Below, one piece after another: positions 57,140 to 64,000 of a stretch of DNA of 64,000 bases (its first letter is position 1; each line of letters opens with the position of its first letter). Source of the DNA: Verrucomicrobiaceae bacterium UBA7681 (GTDB lineage: Bacteria; Verrucomicrobiota; Verrucomicrobiia; Verrucomicrobiales; Verrucomicrobiaceae); assembly GCA_002482965.1 (NCBI GenBank), contig DLGZ01000048.1:331063-395062 (forward strand), given 5' to 3'. The translations under genes were made by a program, and so were the position numbers. Under the pieces are notes generated by a model, which had not been told where the DNA came from, ran no database searches, and saw nothing but the letters and a program-made list of their open reading frames with translations.

Positions 57140-57406
57140 ATGGCCAACATCCGCTCCGCAGAAAAAGACATCCGCAAAACGACGGTCCGTACCGCTCACA
57201 ACCAGACGGTGAAAAGCCGCATCCGCACCCTGCGCAAGAAGGTGGTCGCCGCTATCGAGAAGAAGGACGCAGCCACAGCCGCATCCGCCCTCAGCGAATA
57301 CGCCTCCGCCACCGACAAGGCCGCCAAGACCAACGTTCTCAAAAAGAACACCTCCTCCCGTCTGAAGAGCCGCCTCGCCGTCAAGGTCAGCGCCCTGACG
57401 AAGTAA
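57140..57406 (+). CDS. rpsT: 30S ribosomal protein S20
   Basis: An 88-residue basic helical protein, the normal S20 length. The start MANIRSAEKDIRKTTVRTAH and the segment NQTVKSRIRTLRKKVVAAIE are diagnostic, as is the Lys/Ser-rich end KKNTSSRLKSRLAVKVSALTK-like tail. It binds 16S rRNA early in small-subunit assembly. Transcribed alone from the strong promoter at 57085-57113 and closed by the hairpin at 57435-57463. No Shine-Dalgarno sequence is visible, so initiation may depend on an A/T-rich leader (CTACTTTTATG) or S1-like contacts. Confidence 0.95.
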   Translation: MANIRSAEKDIRKTTVRTAHNQTVKSRIRTLRKKVVAAIEKKDAATAASALSEYASATDKAAKTNVLKKNTSSRLKSRLAVKVSALTK

Positions 57407-57434
57407 GCGTTCCGCTCAATCCAACGATTTCCAC

Positions 57435-57463
57435 ACGGCATCTCGCAAGAGATGCCGTTTTTT
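57435..57463 (+). terminator. rpsT rho-independent terminator
   Basis: ACGGCATCTC and GAGATGCCGT form a 10-bp stem around a GCAA tetraloop, followed by six Ts (57458-57463). It lies 28 bp after the rpsT stop and 41 bp before the aldo/keto reductase start, a canonical intrinsic terminator. Confidence 0.93.
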
Positions 57464-57503
57464 GTTTGTCCCACGAGGCAAGGCCAGCAAAGATCGCCCA
57501 CCC

Positions 57504-58424
57504 ATGATCACCCGCCATAAAATCGCCCCCAACGGCCCTGAGTTCTCCCGCCTCGCCTATGGCACCTGGCGTATCCTCGACGAGGAAGACAAGGCCAACT
57601 GCACCCCGCAGGCTCTCCTCAGCCGCTTCAAGGCCTGTGCCGACATGGGAATCACCACCCTCGACACCGCCGAAATTTATGGCGTTTATAAAGTCGAAGA
57701 AGCCATCGGTGGCGCCCTGAAACTGGACCCGACCTTCCGCAGCAAGATCGAGATCGTCACCAAATGCGGCATCTACATCCCCTGCGAATACCACCCCGAC
57801 CGCAAGGTAGCCCACTACAACGTCACCGCCGCCCGCATCATCAAGAGCACCGAGAAATCACTCCGCTTCATGGGTATTGATGAGATCGACCTTCTCCTCG
57901 TGCATCGCCCCGACTGGCTGACCAGCGCCGACGAAACCGCCGAGGGCCTGAACAAGCTGCTCAAAGACGGCAAAATCCGCAGCGCCGGCGTCTCAAACTA
58001 CAATGTTCATCAGTTCGAGCTGCTAAACTCCCGCATGGACCAGCCGCTGGTGACCAATCAAGTCGAGTTCAGCCTGCTGCACATGGACCCGATCTACGAC
58101 GGCACGGCGGATCAGTGCCAGCGCCACCGCATTTTGCCCATGGCCTGGTCACCACTGGCCAAAGGCGCCCTGATGGACACCCAGGATCCCGCCGCCGTCC
58201 GTCTTCACGCCAAAGCCGCCGAGCTTTCCGCCAAATACGGCGGTGCCACACTCGACCAGCTCGCCTACGCCTGGATCATGGCTCACCCTTCCTCTCCCCT
58301 GCCGATCATCGGCACCAATAAACTGGAGCGCATTCAGGCCGTGGTCAAAGCAGCGGACATCAAGCTGGAGCGCGAAGACTGGTACGGCCTGTGGGAAGCA
58401 GCCAAGGGCCACGGCGTGCCGTAG
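57504..58424 (+). CDS. Aldo/keto reductase
   Basis: A 306-residue AKR, similar in layout to E. coli YdhF. The catalytic set is visible: Asp and Tyr in TTLDTAEIYGVYKVEEAIGG, Lys in IEIVTKCGIYIP and His in LLLVHRPDWLTSADE. Later motifs are AGVSNYNVHQFELLNS, TNQVEFSLLHMDP and LPIIGTNKLERI, the NADP(H)-binding end. Cytoplasmic reduction of aldehydes or ketones with unknown substrate. The ATG at 57504 was chosen because the ORF upstream runs through the rpsT terminator. It converges on the NTF2-like gene with a 16-bp gap. Confidence 0.92.
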   Translation: MITRHKIAPNGPEFSRLAYGTWRILDEEDKANCTPQALLSRFKACADMGITTLDTAEIYGVYKVEEAIGGALKLDPTFRSKIEIVTKCGIYIPCEYHPDRKVAHYNVTAARIIKSTEKSLRFMGIDEIDLLLVHRPDWLTSADETAEGLNKLLKDGKIRSAGVSNYNVHQFELLNSRMDQPLVTNQVEFSLLHMDPIYDGTADQCQRHRILPMAWSPLAKGALMDTQDPAAVRLHAKAAELSAKYGGATLDQLAYAWIMAHPSSPLPIIGTNKLERIQAVVKAADIKLEREDWYGLWEAAKGHGVP

Positions 58425-58440
58425 GGTCCGCTCAGCGCGG

Positions 58441-58926
58441 CTATTCGTGCGGAGGGATCACCAACTGGTCGTGGTGAATAAGGGTCACCTGCCAGTTCCA
58501 TGGCCAGCGGCCGGGATTGCTCCAGTGGAATGCCCACGGCTCGGTAAACTGATTCACGTACCCTGAGATCATCTGACTGTAACCCACGCCATTGCCTTCG
58601 AGGCGGAGCATGGTGGTCACCAGCCCCTGCCCTTTTGTTGCCCGGACAGTGACCTTGTCCGTCTTCAAGGTCAGTGTGAAGAAGCCGCTGAGATATTTCC
58701 GCCCATCTTCGATCGCAGAATCGCGGTTGTGCCCGTAGGCATCCGTGTAGTTCGGCGCGATCAACCTCTCCAGTTTCTTCCAGTCACGCTTTTCGACCGC
58801 TTCGATCAGATTCGCCTGCGCAGCACTCACCTGCGCCTCTGGGGAACGCCCGAAAACCCACCACGCCAGCCATAGGCCCTCGACAATAAACAGGACCAAC
58901 AGGGTCCGAAGGATGATCTTTTTCAT
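58441..58926 (-). CDS. Membrane-anchored protein with an NTF2/SnoaL-like domain
   Basis: A 161-residue protein. Residues 6-25 are a hydrophobic segment (LRTLLVLFIVEGLWLAWWV), an uncleaved anchor or signal. The rest, with LIEAVEKRDWKKLERLIAPN, YTDAYGHNRDSAIEDGRKYL and a beta-rich second half ending in a Trp-rich stretch, resembles the NTF2-like/DUF4440 cone fold. That match is by pattern only. The start lies 1 bp after the stop of the MBL-fold gene, so the two are co-transcribed. Confidence 0.7.
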   Translation of the reverse strand: MKKIILRTLLVLFIVEGLWLAWWVFGRSPEAQVSAAQANLIEAVEKRDWKKLERLIAPNYTDAYGHNRDSAIEDGRKYLSGFFTLTLKTDKVTVRATKGQGLVTTMLRLEGNGVGYSQMISGYVNQFTEPWAFHWSNPGRWPWNWQVTLIHHDQLVIPPHE

Positions 58927-58927
58927 C

Positions 58928-59788
58928 TTAAAAAAGTGCCAGTTGCCCGGTGGAATCCGATGAAGCCGCCACGCAAAAGCTCACGCTGCTGCTGCGACGG
59001 CGAACAACCTCAATGGTTGGCGTGGGCTTGTGACGTTCGGCGCAGACGACCCGCGCCTCAGGGGCCCCAGCGGAGTCAAGCGCCTGCCGGATGTACCGGG
59101 CGGCGGTGACGGGATCATTGCAGTCGTCGCTCAAATGCCCCAGCACGACATGGCTCAGGCCGGGATGCGCGATTTCACGCACGAGTTCGGCGGCCTGTTC
59201 ATTGGAAAGATGGCCATGGCGCGAGCTGATACGCTGCTTCGTGGACCAAGGGCGTTTGGTGTCGTTTTCCAGAAGTTGGGTGTCGTAATTGGCCTCTATA
59301 AAGAGGCTGTCGGAATTCCTCAGGCGGTCTTTGATCAGATTCGTCACGAATCCGACATCGCTGAGCACCCCCAGACGGGATTCCTCGTCGGAGATGACAA
59401 ACCCGACCGGATCCACCGCGTCGTGAGGAACGGGAAAAGACTCGATTCGCAGGTCCTGAAACTCAAACGCCGCCCCCGTCGTCATCAGCCGCCAGGAGGG
59501 TGGTTTGCGGAATCCGAGGCTGCCAGCCAGGGTTTCCTGCGTCAGAGCGGTGCAAAACAGGGGCACCTGGCGTTTCCGGCTCAAAACCTCGATCCCACCT
59601 GTGTGGTCCTGATGCTCATGGGTCAGCAGGATGCCGTCCAGCATGTCCAGGGAAAAGCCGCAGGCGTCCAGGCGGAGGCAGATTTGCTTGGCGCTCAATC
59701 CGGCGTCCAGAAGCAGGGTGGTGCGCTCCGTCGAAATGACGGCGCAGTTCCCCGAACTGCCACTGCCGAGAATTGTGAGACGCACCAT
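58928..59788 (-). CDS. MBL-fold metallo-hydrolase, YycJ/WalJ-like
   Basis: A 286-residue metallo-beta-lactamase-fold protein. It begins MVRLTILGSGSSGNCAVI, typical for the YycJ group, with metal motif THEHQDHTGG near residue 56, then FPVPHDAVDPVGFVI, GVLSDVGFVTN, EANYDTQLL, SRHGHLSNEQAAEL and VLGHLSDDCNDP. Relatives are 5'-3' DNA exonucleases or cell-wall/DNA-linked enzymes in Firmicutes. The C-terminal about 35 residues are not part of the core. It precedes the NTF2-like gene by 1 bp and is divergent from gltB with a 170-bp gap. Confidence 0.9.
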   Translation of the reverse strand: MVRLTILGSGSSGNCAVISTERTTLLLDAGLSAKQICLRLDACGFSLDMLDGILLTHEHQDHTGGIEVLSRKRQVPLFCTALTQETLAGSLGFRKPPSWRLMTTGAAFEFQDLRIESFPVPHDAVDPVGFVISDEESRLGVLSDVGFVTNLIKDRLRNSDSLFIEANYDTQLLENDTKRPWSTKQRISSRHGHLSNEQAAELVREIAHPGLSHVVLGHLSDDCNDPVTAARYIRQALDSAGAPEARVVCAERHKPTPTIEVVRRRSSSVSFCVAASSDSTGQLALF

Positions 59789-59958
59789 GGGCTGTTTTTA
59801 GCGGCTGGCCCGGTCAGATGCAAGGCGGATGAACCCGGCACCGCAGGGAAGCCCCCCGATTATTTTGACACTTTAAAATAAGCGACATCTTGGCCGATAG
59901 AATGCTGGTTGATTTACTTCCCTGCATGGCCTAATTGCCGACCCCTTTTGACGCAAAA

Positions 59959-62900
59959 ATGAGAAACTACGGACCCCCCCCGAAACAAGGCCTTTATGAT
60001 CCGCAATTCGAGCACGACGCCTGCGGCGTCGGCTTCATTTGTCAGATGAAAGGCAAACGTTCTCACGCCATCGTACAGCAGGGTCTTACCATCCTGATCA
60101 ATCTGGACCATCGCGGAGCGGTGGGCAGTGAAAAGAATACAGGAGACGGTGCTGGCATCCTCATGCAGGTCCCTGACAAATTTCTGCGCAAAGTGTCCGC
60201 CAAAGAAGGCGTGACCCTGCCTGCTGAAGGCCAATACGGCGTAGCCATGACCTACTGCTCCCCAGATGCCGCCGAGCGGGCTGCTGCAGCACGTGCCTTC
60301 GAGAAAGTGGCCGAAGAAGAAGGCCAGAAAGTGCTCGGCTGGCGTGACGTGCCGGTGGATAATTCGATGATCGGCCTCACGGCGAAGACCAGCGAACCGT
60401 TCATGCGCATGGCGTTCATCCAGCGCGGAGAAAACTGCCCGGATCAGCAGACCTTTGAGCGCAAGCTCTACATCATCCGCAAGCGTTCGGTGACTGCAAT
60501 CCGCACGGCAGAGGTGGACAGTTTCTGGTATTGCTCCAGCCTGTCCTCCCGAACCCTCGTTTTCAAAGGCATGCTGATGCCCGAGCAGGTGGGCCAGTAT
60601 TTCCTCGATCTGCAGGATCCGGACATGGAATCGGCTCTGGCGCTGGTGCATTCCCGTTTCTCGACCAACACCTTCCCAAGCTGGGAGCGCTCACATCCCT
60701 ACCGCTACATCGCCCACAATGGCGAAATCAACACTCTGCGTGGCAACATCAGTTGGATGAAGGCGCGTCAGTCCCTGCTGGCCAGTCCGCTGTTCCCGGA
60801 CGTCAAAAAGCTCTTCCCCATCGTCAATGAAAGCGGCTCAGACTCCGCCATGTTCGACAACGTGCTGGAACTGCTCGTCATGGGCGGCCGCTCGCTGCCG
60901 CATGCCATGATGATGATGATTCCTGAGCCGTGGAGCGGCCACGAGTCGATGGATGAGCAGCGCAAAGCCTTCTACGAGTATCATTCCTGCCTGATGGAAC
61001 CTTGGGACGGCCCGGCTTCCGTGGCCTTCACGGACGGCACCATGATGGGAGCCACCCTGGACCGCAACGGCCTGCGCCCTTCCCGTTATTACGTCACCAA
61101 GGACGATCTGGTCATCATGGCCTCGGAAGCCGGCGTTCTGCCGATCGCCCCCGAAAACGTGAAGCTCAAAGGCCGCCTGCAGCCCGGCAAAATGTTCATC
61201 GTGAACATGGAGGAAGGCCGCATCGTCCCCGATGACGAAATCAAGGCGAAGATTGCCGCTGAAAAACCCTACCGCGAATGGCTGGACAAGCACCTCGTGC
61301 ACCTCGCTGACATCAAGGAAGGTGAACCCGTCGCTCCGCCTGACCACGAGACCATGCTGCAGCGTCAGCAGGCCTTTGGTTACAGCTTTGAAGACCTTCG
61401 CAAACTCATGGTTCCCATGGGCCGCGACGGCGTGGAAGCCATCGGCTCCATGGGCACGGACATCCCGCTGGCCGTGCTCTCCAACAAATCGAAGCTGCTC
61501 TACGACTACTTCAAACAGCTCTTCGCCCAGGTCACGAACCCGCCGATCGACTGTATCCGCGAAGAAATCGTCACTTCCCCAATCACCACCATCGGTGCCG
61601 AGGGCAATCTGCTCGATCCGACGCCCGAAAGCTGCCATTTGATCGAACTCAAAACGCCGATCCTCAGCAACGAAGATCTGGCCAAGCTCAAGAGCGTGGC
61701 GCAGGGCCAGTTCAAAGCCGCCACCATCAACATCCTGTTTGATCCGAAGCAGGGGGCCGTCGGCCTCGAAAAAGCCATGGCCAAGATCTGCGCCAAGGCC
61801 GATGAACTGATCACCCAAGGCTGGAACATCCTCATCCTTTCCGACCGTGGCGTGTGCGCTGACAAAGCCGCCATCCCGGCCCTGCTCGCCGTGGGCGGCC
61901 TGCACCATCACCTGATCCGCAAAGGCACCCGCACCCAGTGCGACCTCGTGCTGGAATCCGGCGAACCGCGCGAAGTGCACCACTTCTGCACGCTCATCGG
62001 TTACGGCTGCGGAGCCATCAATCCTTACCTCGCCTTCGAAACGCTGGATGACATGATCCGTCAGGGTCTGCTGGTCAAAGTGGACCACAAGACGGCGGTG
62101 TACAATTTCATCAAGGCCGCCACCAAAGGCGTCATCAAGGTCGCGTCGAAGATCGGCATTTCCACGATGCAGAGCTATCGTGGTGCGCAGATCTTTGAAG
62201 CCGTGGGCCTCAGCCAGAGCGTGGTCGACAAATACTTCACCTGGACCGCCACCCGCATCGAAGGCAGCGACATCAAGGTCATTGCCGAAGAAGCCATCCA
62301 GCGCCATCTGCGCGGCTACCCGACACGCGATTCACAGGTGCACGCCCTCGACGTCGGCGGCGACTACCAGTGGCGCAAGGAAGGTGAGGCGCATCTGTTC
62401 AACCCGCTCACCATTCACACCCTGCAGAAAGCCGTCCGCACCGGCAACTACGACACCTTCAAGCAGTACACCGCACTGGTGAACACGCAGGTGAAGCAGT
62501 TCTACACCCTGCGCGGCTTGCTGGAATTCAAGGCACGTAAAGCGGTGCCAATCGAGGAAGTCGAATCCGTCGAGTCCATCATGAAGCGCTTCAAAACGGG
62601 CGCGATGAGCTATGGCTCCATCTCCAGCGAGGCGCACGAAGCACTCGCGATCGCCATGAACCGTGTCGGCGGCAAGTCGAACACCGGTGAAGGCGGCGAG
62701 GATGAGGCACGTTACACCTGGACCAACGAGAAGGGCGACTCCAAGAACAGCGCCATCAAGCAGGTTGCTTCCGGTCGTTTCGGCGTCACCAGCCTCTACC
62801 TTTCCCAAGCCAGGGAAATCCAGATCAAGATGGCCCAGGGCGCCAAGCCCGGTGAAGGTGGTCAGCTTCCTGGAACCAAGGTGTATCCTTGGATCGCCAA

Positions 62901-64000
62901 GGTGCGCGGCTCCACGACGGGCGTCGGCCTCATCTCACCTCCGCCGCATCACGACATCTACTCCATTGAGGATCTGGCCCAGCTCATCCACGACCTGAAG
63001 AATGCGAACCGGGCCGCCCGCGTGAGCGTGAAGCTCGTTTCCGAAGTCGGCGTCGGCACCATCGCTGCCGGTGTGGCCAAGGCGCACTCTGACGTCGTTC
63101 TCATCTCTGGCTTCGACGGCGGCACCGGTGCCTCCCCGCAGACCTCCGTGAAACACGCCGGCCTGCCTTGGGAACTCGGCCTCGCCGAAACGCATCAGAC
63201 GCTCGTCCTGAACAATCTGCGCAGCCGCATCGTCGTCGAAGCCGACGGCCAGATGAAGACCGGCCGTGACGTCATCGTCGCTGCCCTGCTGGGCGCTGAG
63301 GAGTTCGGTTTCGCCACCGCGCCACTCGTCTCGCTGGGTTGCATCATGATGCGTGTCTGCCATCTGAACACCTGCCCTGTCGGTGTCGCCACCCAGGATC
63401 CTCAACTGCGCGCCAAATTCAGCGGCGACCCTGAGCATGCGGCCAATTTCATGAAGTTCATCGCCATGGAAGTGCGCGAACTCATGGCTCAGCTCGGATT
63501 CCGCACCCTGCAGGAAATGGTGGGCCGCACGGAGGTTCTCGAATCCCGCGCTGCCGTCGATCACTGGAAAGCACGTGGTATCGACCTCTCCAACCTGCTT
63601 CATAAGCCGGATGTCGGCCCCGAAGTCGGACGCTTCTGCACCGAGGTGCAGGACCATGGCATCGACCGCTCGCTCGACATCACCACGCTCCTGGACCTGT
63701 GCAAACCGGCCATCGAGAAGGGTGAAAAAGTCCACGCCACCGTCGCCATCCGCAACGTCAACCGCACCATCGGCACCATCCTCGGCAACGAGGTCACCAA
63801 GCGCCACTGGCACGGCCTGCCGGACGACACCATCCATCTCAAGATGAACGGCACCGCCGGTCAGAGTTTCGGGGCCTTCATTCCGAAGGGCATCACCCTC
63901 GAACTCGAAGGCGACGGCAACGATTACATCGGCAAGGGCCTCAGCGGCGGACGCATCATCATCTATCCCCCGGAAGGCTCCGACTTTGCCGCTGATGAAA
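59959..64000 (+). CDS. gltB: Glutamate synthase large subunit (partial, runs off right edge)
   Basis: About 1347 residues of a protein usually near 1500. A 21-residue propeptide precedes the nucleophile Cys22 in HDACGVGFICQMKG, the glutaminase (GATase-2) domain start. Motifs follow: INLDHRGAVGSEKNTGDGAG, HSRFSTNTFPSWERSHPYR, HNGEINTLRGN, the central domain (GMSYGSISSEAHEALA-like AMSYGSISSEAHEALAIAMN), GGEDEARYTW, FMN-site segments GQLPGTKVYPWIAKVRG and SGFDGGTGASPQTSVKHAG, and the 3Fe-4S cysteines in GCIMMRVCHLNTCPVG. It makes glutamate from glutamine and 2-oxoglutarate with GltD. The 170-bp upstream gap has a TTGACA at 59865 without a well-spaced -10. There is no Shine-Dalgarno sequence. Confidence 0.97.
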   Translation, partial: MRNYGPPPKQGLYDPQFEHDACGVGFICQMKGKRSHAIVQQGLTILINLDHRGAVGSEKNTGDGAGILMQVPDKFLRKVSAKEGVTLPAEGQYGVAMTYCSPDAAERAAAARAFEKVAEEEGQKVLGWRDVPVDNSMIGLTAKTSEPFMRMAFIQRGENCPDQQTFERKLYIIRKRSVTAIRTAEVDSFWYCSSLSSRTLVFKGMLMPEQVGQYFLDLQDPDMESALALVHSRFSTNTFPSWERSHPYRYIAHNGEINTLRGNISWMKARQSLLASPLFPDVKKLFPIVNESGSDSAMFDNVLELLVMGGRSLPHAMMMMIPEPWSGHESMDEQRKAFYEYHSCLMEPWDGPASVAFTDGTMMGATLDRNGLRPSRYYVTKDDLVIMASEAGVLPIAPENVKLKGRLQPGKMFIVNMEEGRIVPDDEIKAKIAAEKPYREWLDKHLVHLADIKEGEPVAPPDHETMLQRQQAFGYSFEDLRKLMVPMGRDGVEAIGSMGTDIPLAVLSNKSKLLYDYFKQLFAQVTNPPIDCIREEIVTSPITTIGAEGNLLDPTPESCHLIELKTPILSNEDLAKLKSVAQGQFKAATINILFDPKQGAVGLEKAMAKICAKADELITQGWNILILSDRGVCADKAAIPALLAVGGLHHHLIRKGTRTQCDLVLESGEPREVHHFCTLIGYGCGAINPYLAFETLDDMIRQGLLVKVDHKTAVYNFIKAATKGVIKVASKIGISTMQSYRGAQIFEAVGLSQSVVDKYFTWTATRIEGSDIKVIAEEAIQRHLRGYPTRDSQVHALDVGGDYQWRKEGEAHLFNPLTIHTLQKAVRTGNYDTFKQYTALVNTQVKQFYTLRGLLEFKARKAVPIEEVESVESIMKRFKTGAMSYGSISSEAHEALAIAMNRVGGKSNTGEGGEDEARYTWTNEKGDSKNSAIKQVASGRFGVTSLYLSQAREIQIKMAQGAKPGEGGQLPGTKVYPWIAKVRGSTTGVGLISPPPHHDIYSIEDLAQLIHDLKNANRAARVSVKLVSEVGVGTIAAGVAKAHSDVVLISGFDGGTGASPQTSVKHAGLPWELGLAETHQTLVLNNLRSRIVVEADGQMKTGRDVIVAALLGAEEFGFATAPLVSLGCIMMRVCHLNTCPVGVATQDPQLRAKFSGDPEHAANFMKFIAMEVRELMAQLGFRTLQEMVGRTEVLESRAAVDHWKARGIDLSNLLHKPDVGPEVGRFCTEVQDHGIDRSLDITTLLDLCKPAIEKGEKVHATVAIRNVNRTIGTILGNEVTKRHWHGLPDDTIHLKMNGTAGQSFGAFIPKGITLELEGDGNDYIGKGLSGGRIIIYPPEGSDFAADE
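59974..59981 (+). repeat. C8 homopolymer in the gltB propeptide
   Basis: Eight consecutive Cs encode residues 6-8 (Pro-Pro-Pro), 14 residues before the nucleophile Cys22. A slip of one base would shift the frame near the start and abolish the protein, so the tract is a potential slippage site. It may also be simple base composition. Confidence 0.5.

Noticed and set aside
58428..58440. CCGC/GCGG hairpin between the aldo/keto reductase and NTF2-like genes
   Set aside because: Four-bp stem without a T-run; expected by chance in G+C-rich DNA.
60838..62307. Long antisense open frame (489 codons) inside gltB
   Set aside because: It lies wholly within the strongly supported gltB coding sequence, its translation is a low-complexity His/Val/Gly/Asp-rich shadow, and no family motif is visible.
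1..64000. CRISPR arrays, tRNA or rRNA genes, insertion sequences, integron or phage features
   Set aside because: I found no regularly spaced repeats, no transposase or integrase motifs and no tRNA-like cloverleaf by eye; tRNAscan or a repeat finder would be needed to exclude small cases.

Overview
The window looks like a chromosomal segment of a Verrucomicrobiota bacterium, probably a Verrucomicrobiaceae/Prosthecobacter-like lineage. This is inferred from six DUF1501 proteins, five DUF1549/DUF1553 ('PSD1') proteins with c-type haem motifs, a DUF1552/DUF1592 pair, many twin-arginine (TAT) signal peptides, G+C that looks like high 50s percent, and few clear Shine-Dalgarno sequences. Housekeeping genes on the right (rpsT, gltB) indicate chromosome rather than plasmid. 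I saw no tRNA, rRNA, insertion sequence, integrase, CRISPR array or phage gene.

Layout. Bases 1-2954: the start of a leftward TAT-exported protein running off the edge, then a rightward PQQ-type beta-propeller. Bases 2973-51732: 32 consecutive genes on the minus strand. In transcription order, right to left, this block holds: (a) PSD1 + DUF1501; (b) an amino-acid catabolism group, tdh - lysR - kbl - putA - marC - TRIC channel; (c) an exported propeller and an SGNH/alpha-beta hydrolase fusion; (d) a GntR/FCD regulator coupled by ATGA overlaps to PSD1, DUF1501 and DUF1592, followed by DUF1552, a GMC dehydrogenase with its TAT-bearing small subunit, an Abhydrolase_10 esterase and an SGNH hydrolase; (e) a second unit of PSD1 with an inserted LamG domain, DUF1501, a beta-helix protein, a sialidase-fold protein, a propeller, a Gfo/Idh oxidoreductase, a PhoD-like phosphatase, PSD1, two DUF1501, a PSD1 without its N-terminal cytochrome, another DUF1501 and a lactonase. 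Bases 51957-64000: mostly rightward genes (LamG, membrane protein, SGNH hydrolase, PmoA-family, SufE, rpsT, aldo/keto reductase, gltB) with a few leftward ones.

How it may work. Almost every gene in the PSD1/DUF1501 blocks encodes an exported protein: haem-bearing proteins, proteins of the alkaline-phosphatase/sulfatase-like clan, propellers, esterases, a sialidase-fold protein, a beta-helix protein and a sugar-type dehydrogenase. This suggests extracytoplasmic breakdown and oxidation of a decorated polysaccharide, with the FCD regulator sensing a sugar-acid-like product. The substrate is unknown and the idea is inference.

The two regulatory observations I rate highest are: (1) a 32-bp composite element shared by the tdh and kbl upstream regions, GTTGCC-N8-GGACGMGTRTCCAATATA in coding orientation, with identical spacing and a lysR gene between the two targets; (2) a perfect CGGTATACCG palindrome, with the GTATAC core typical of FCD/GntR operators, abutting the start codon of the gntR gene that heads the PSD1/DUF1501/DUF1592/DUF1552 operon.
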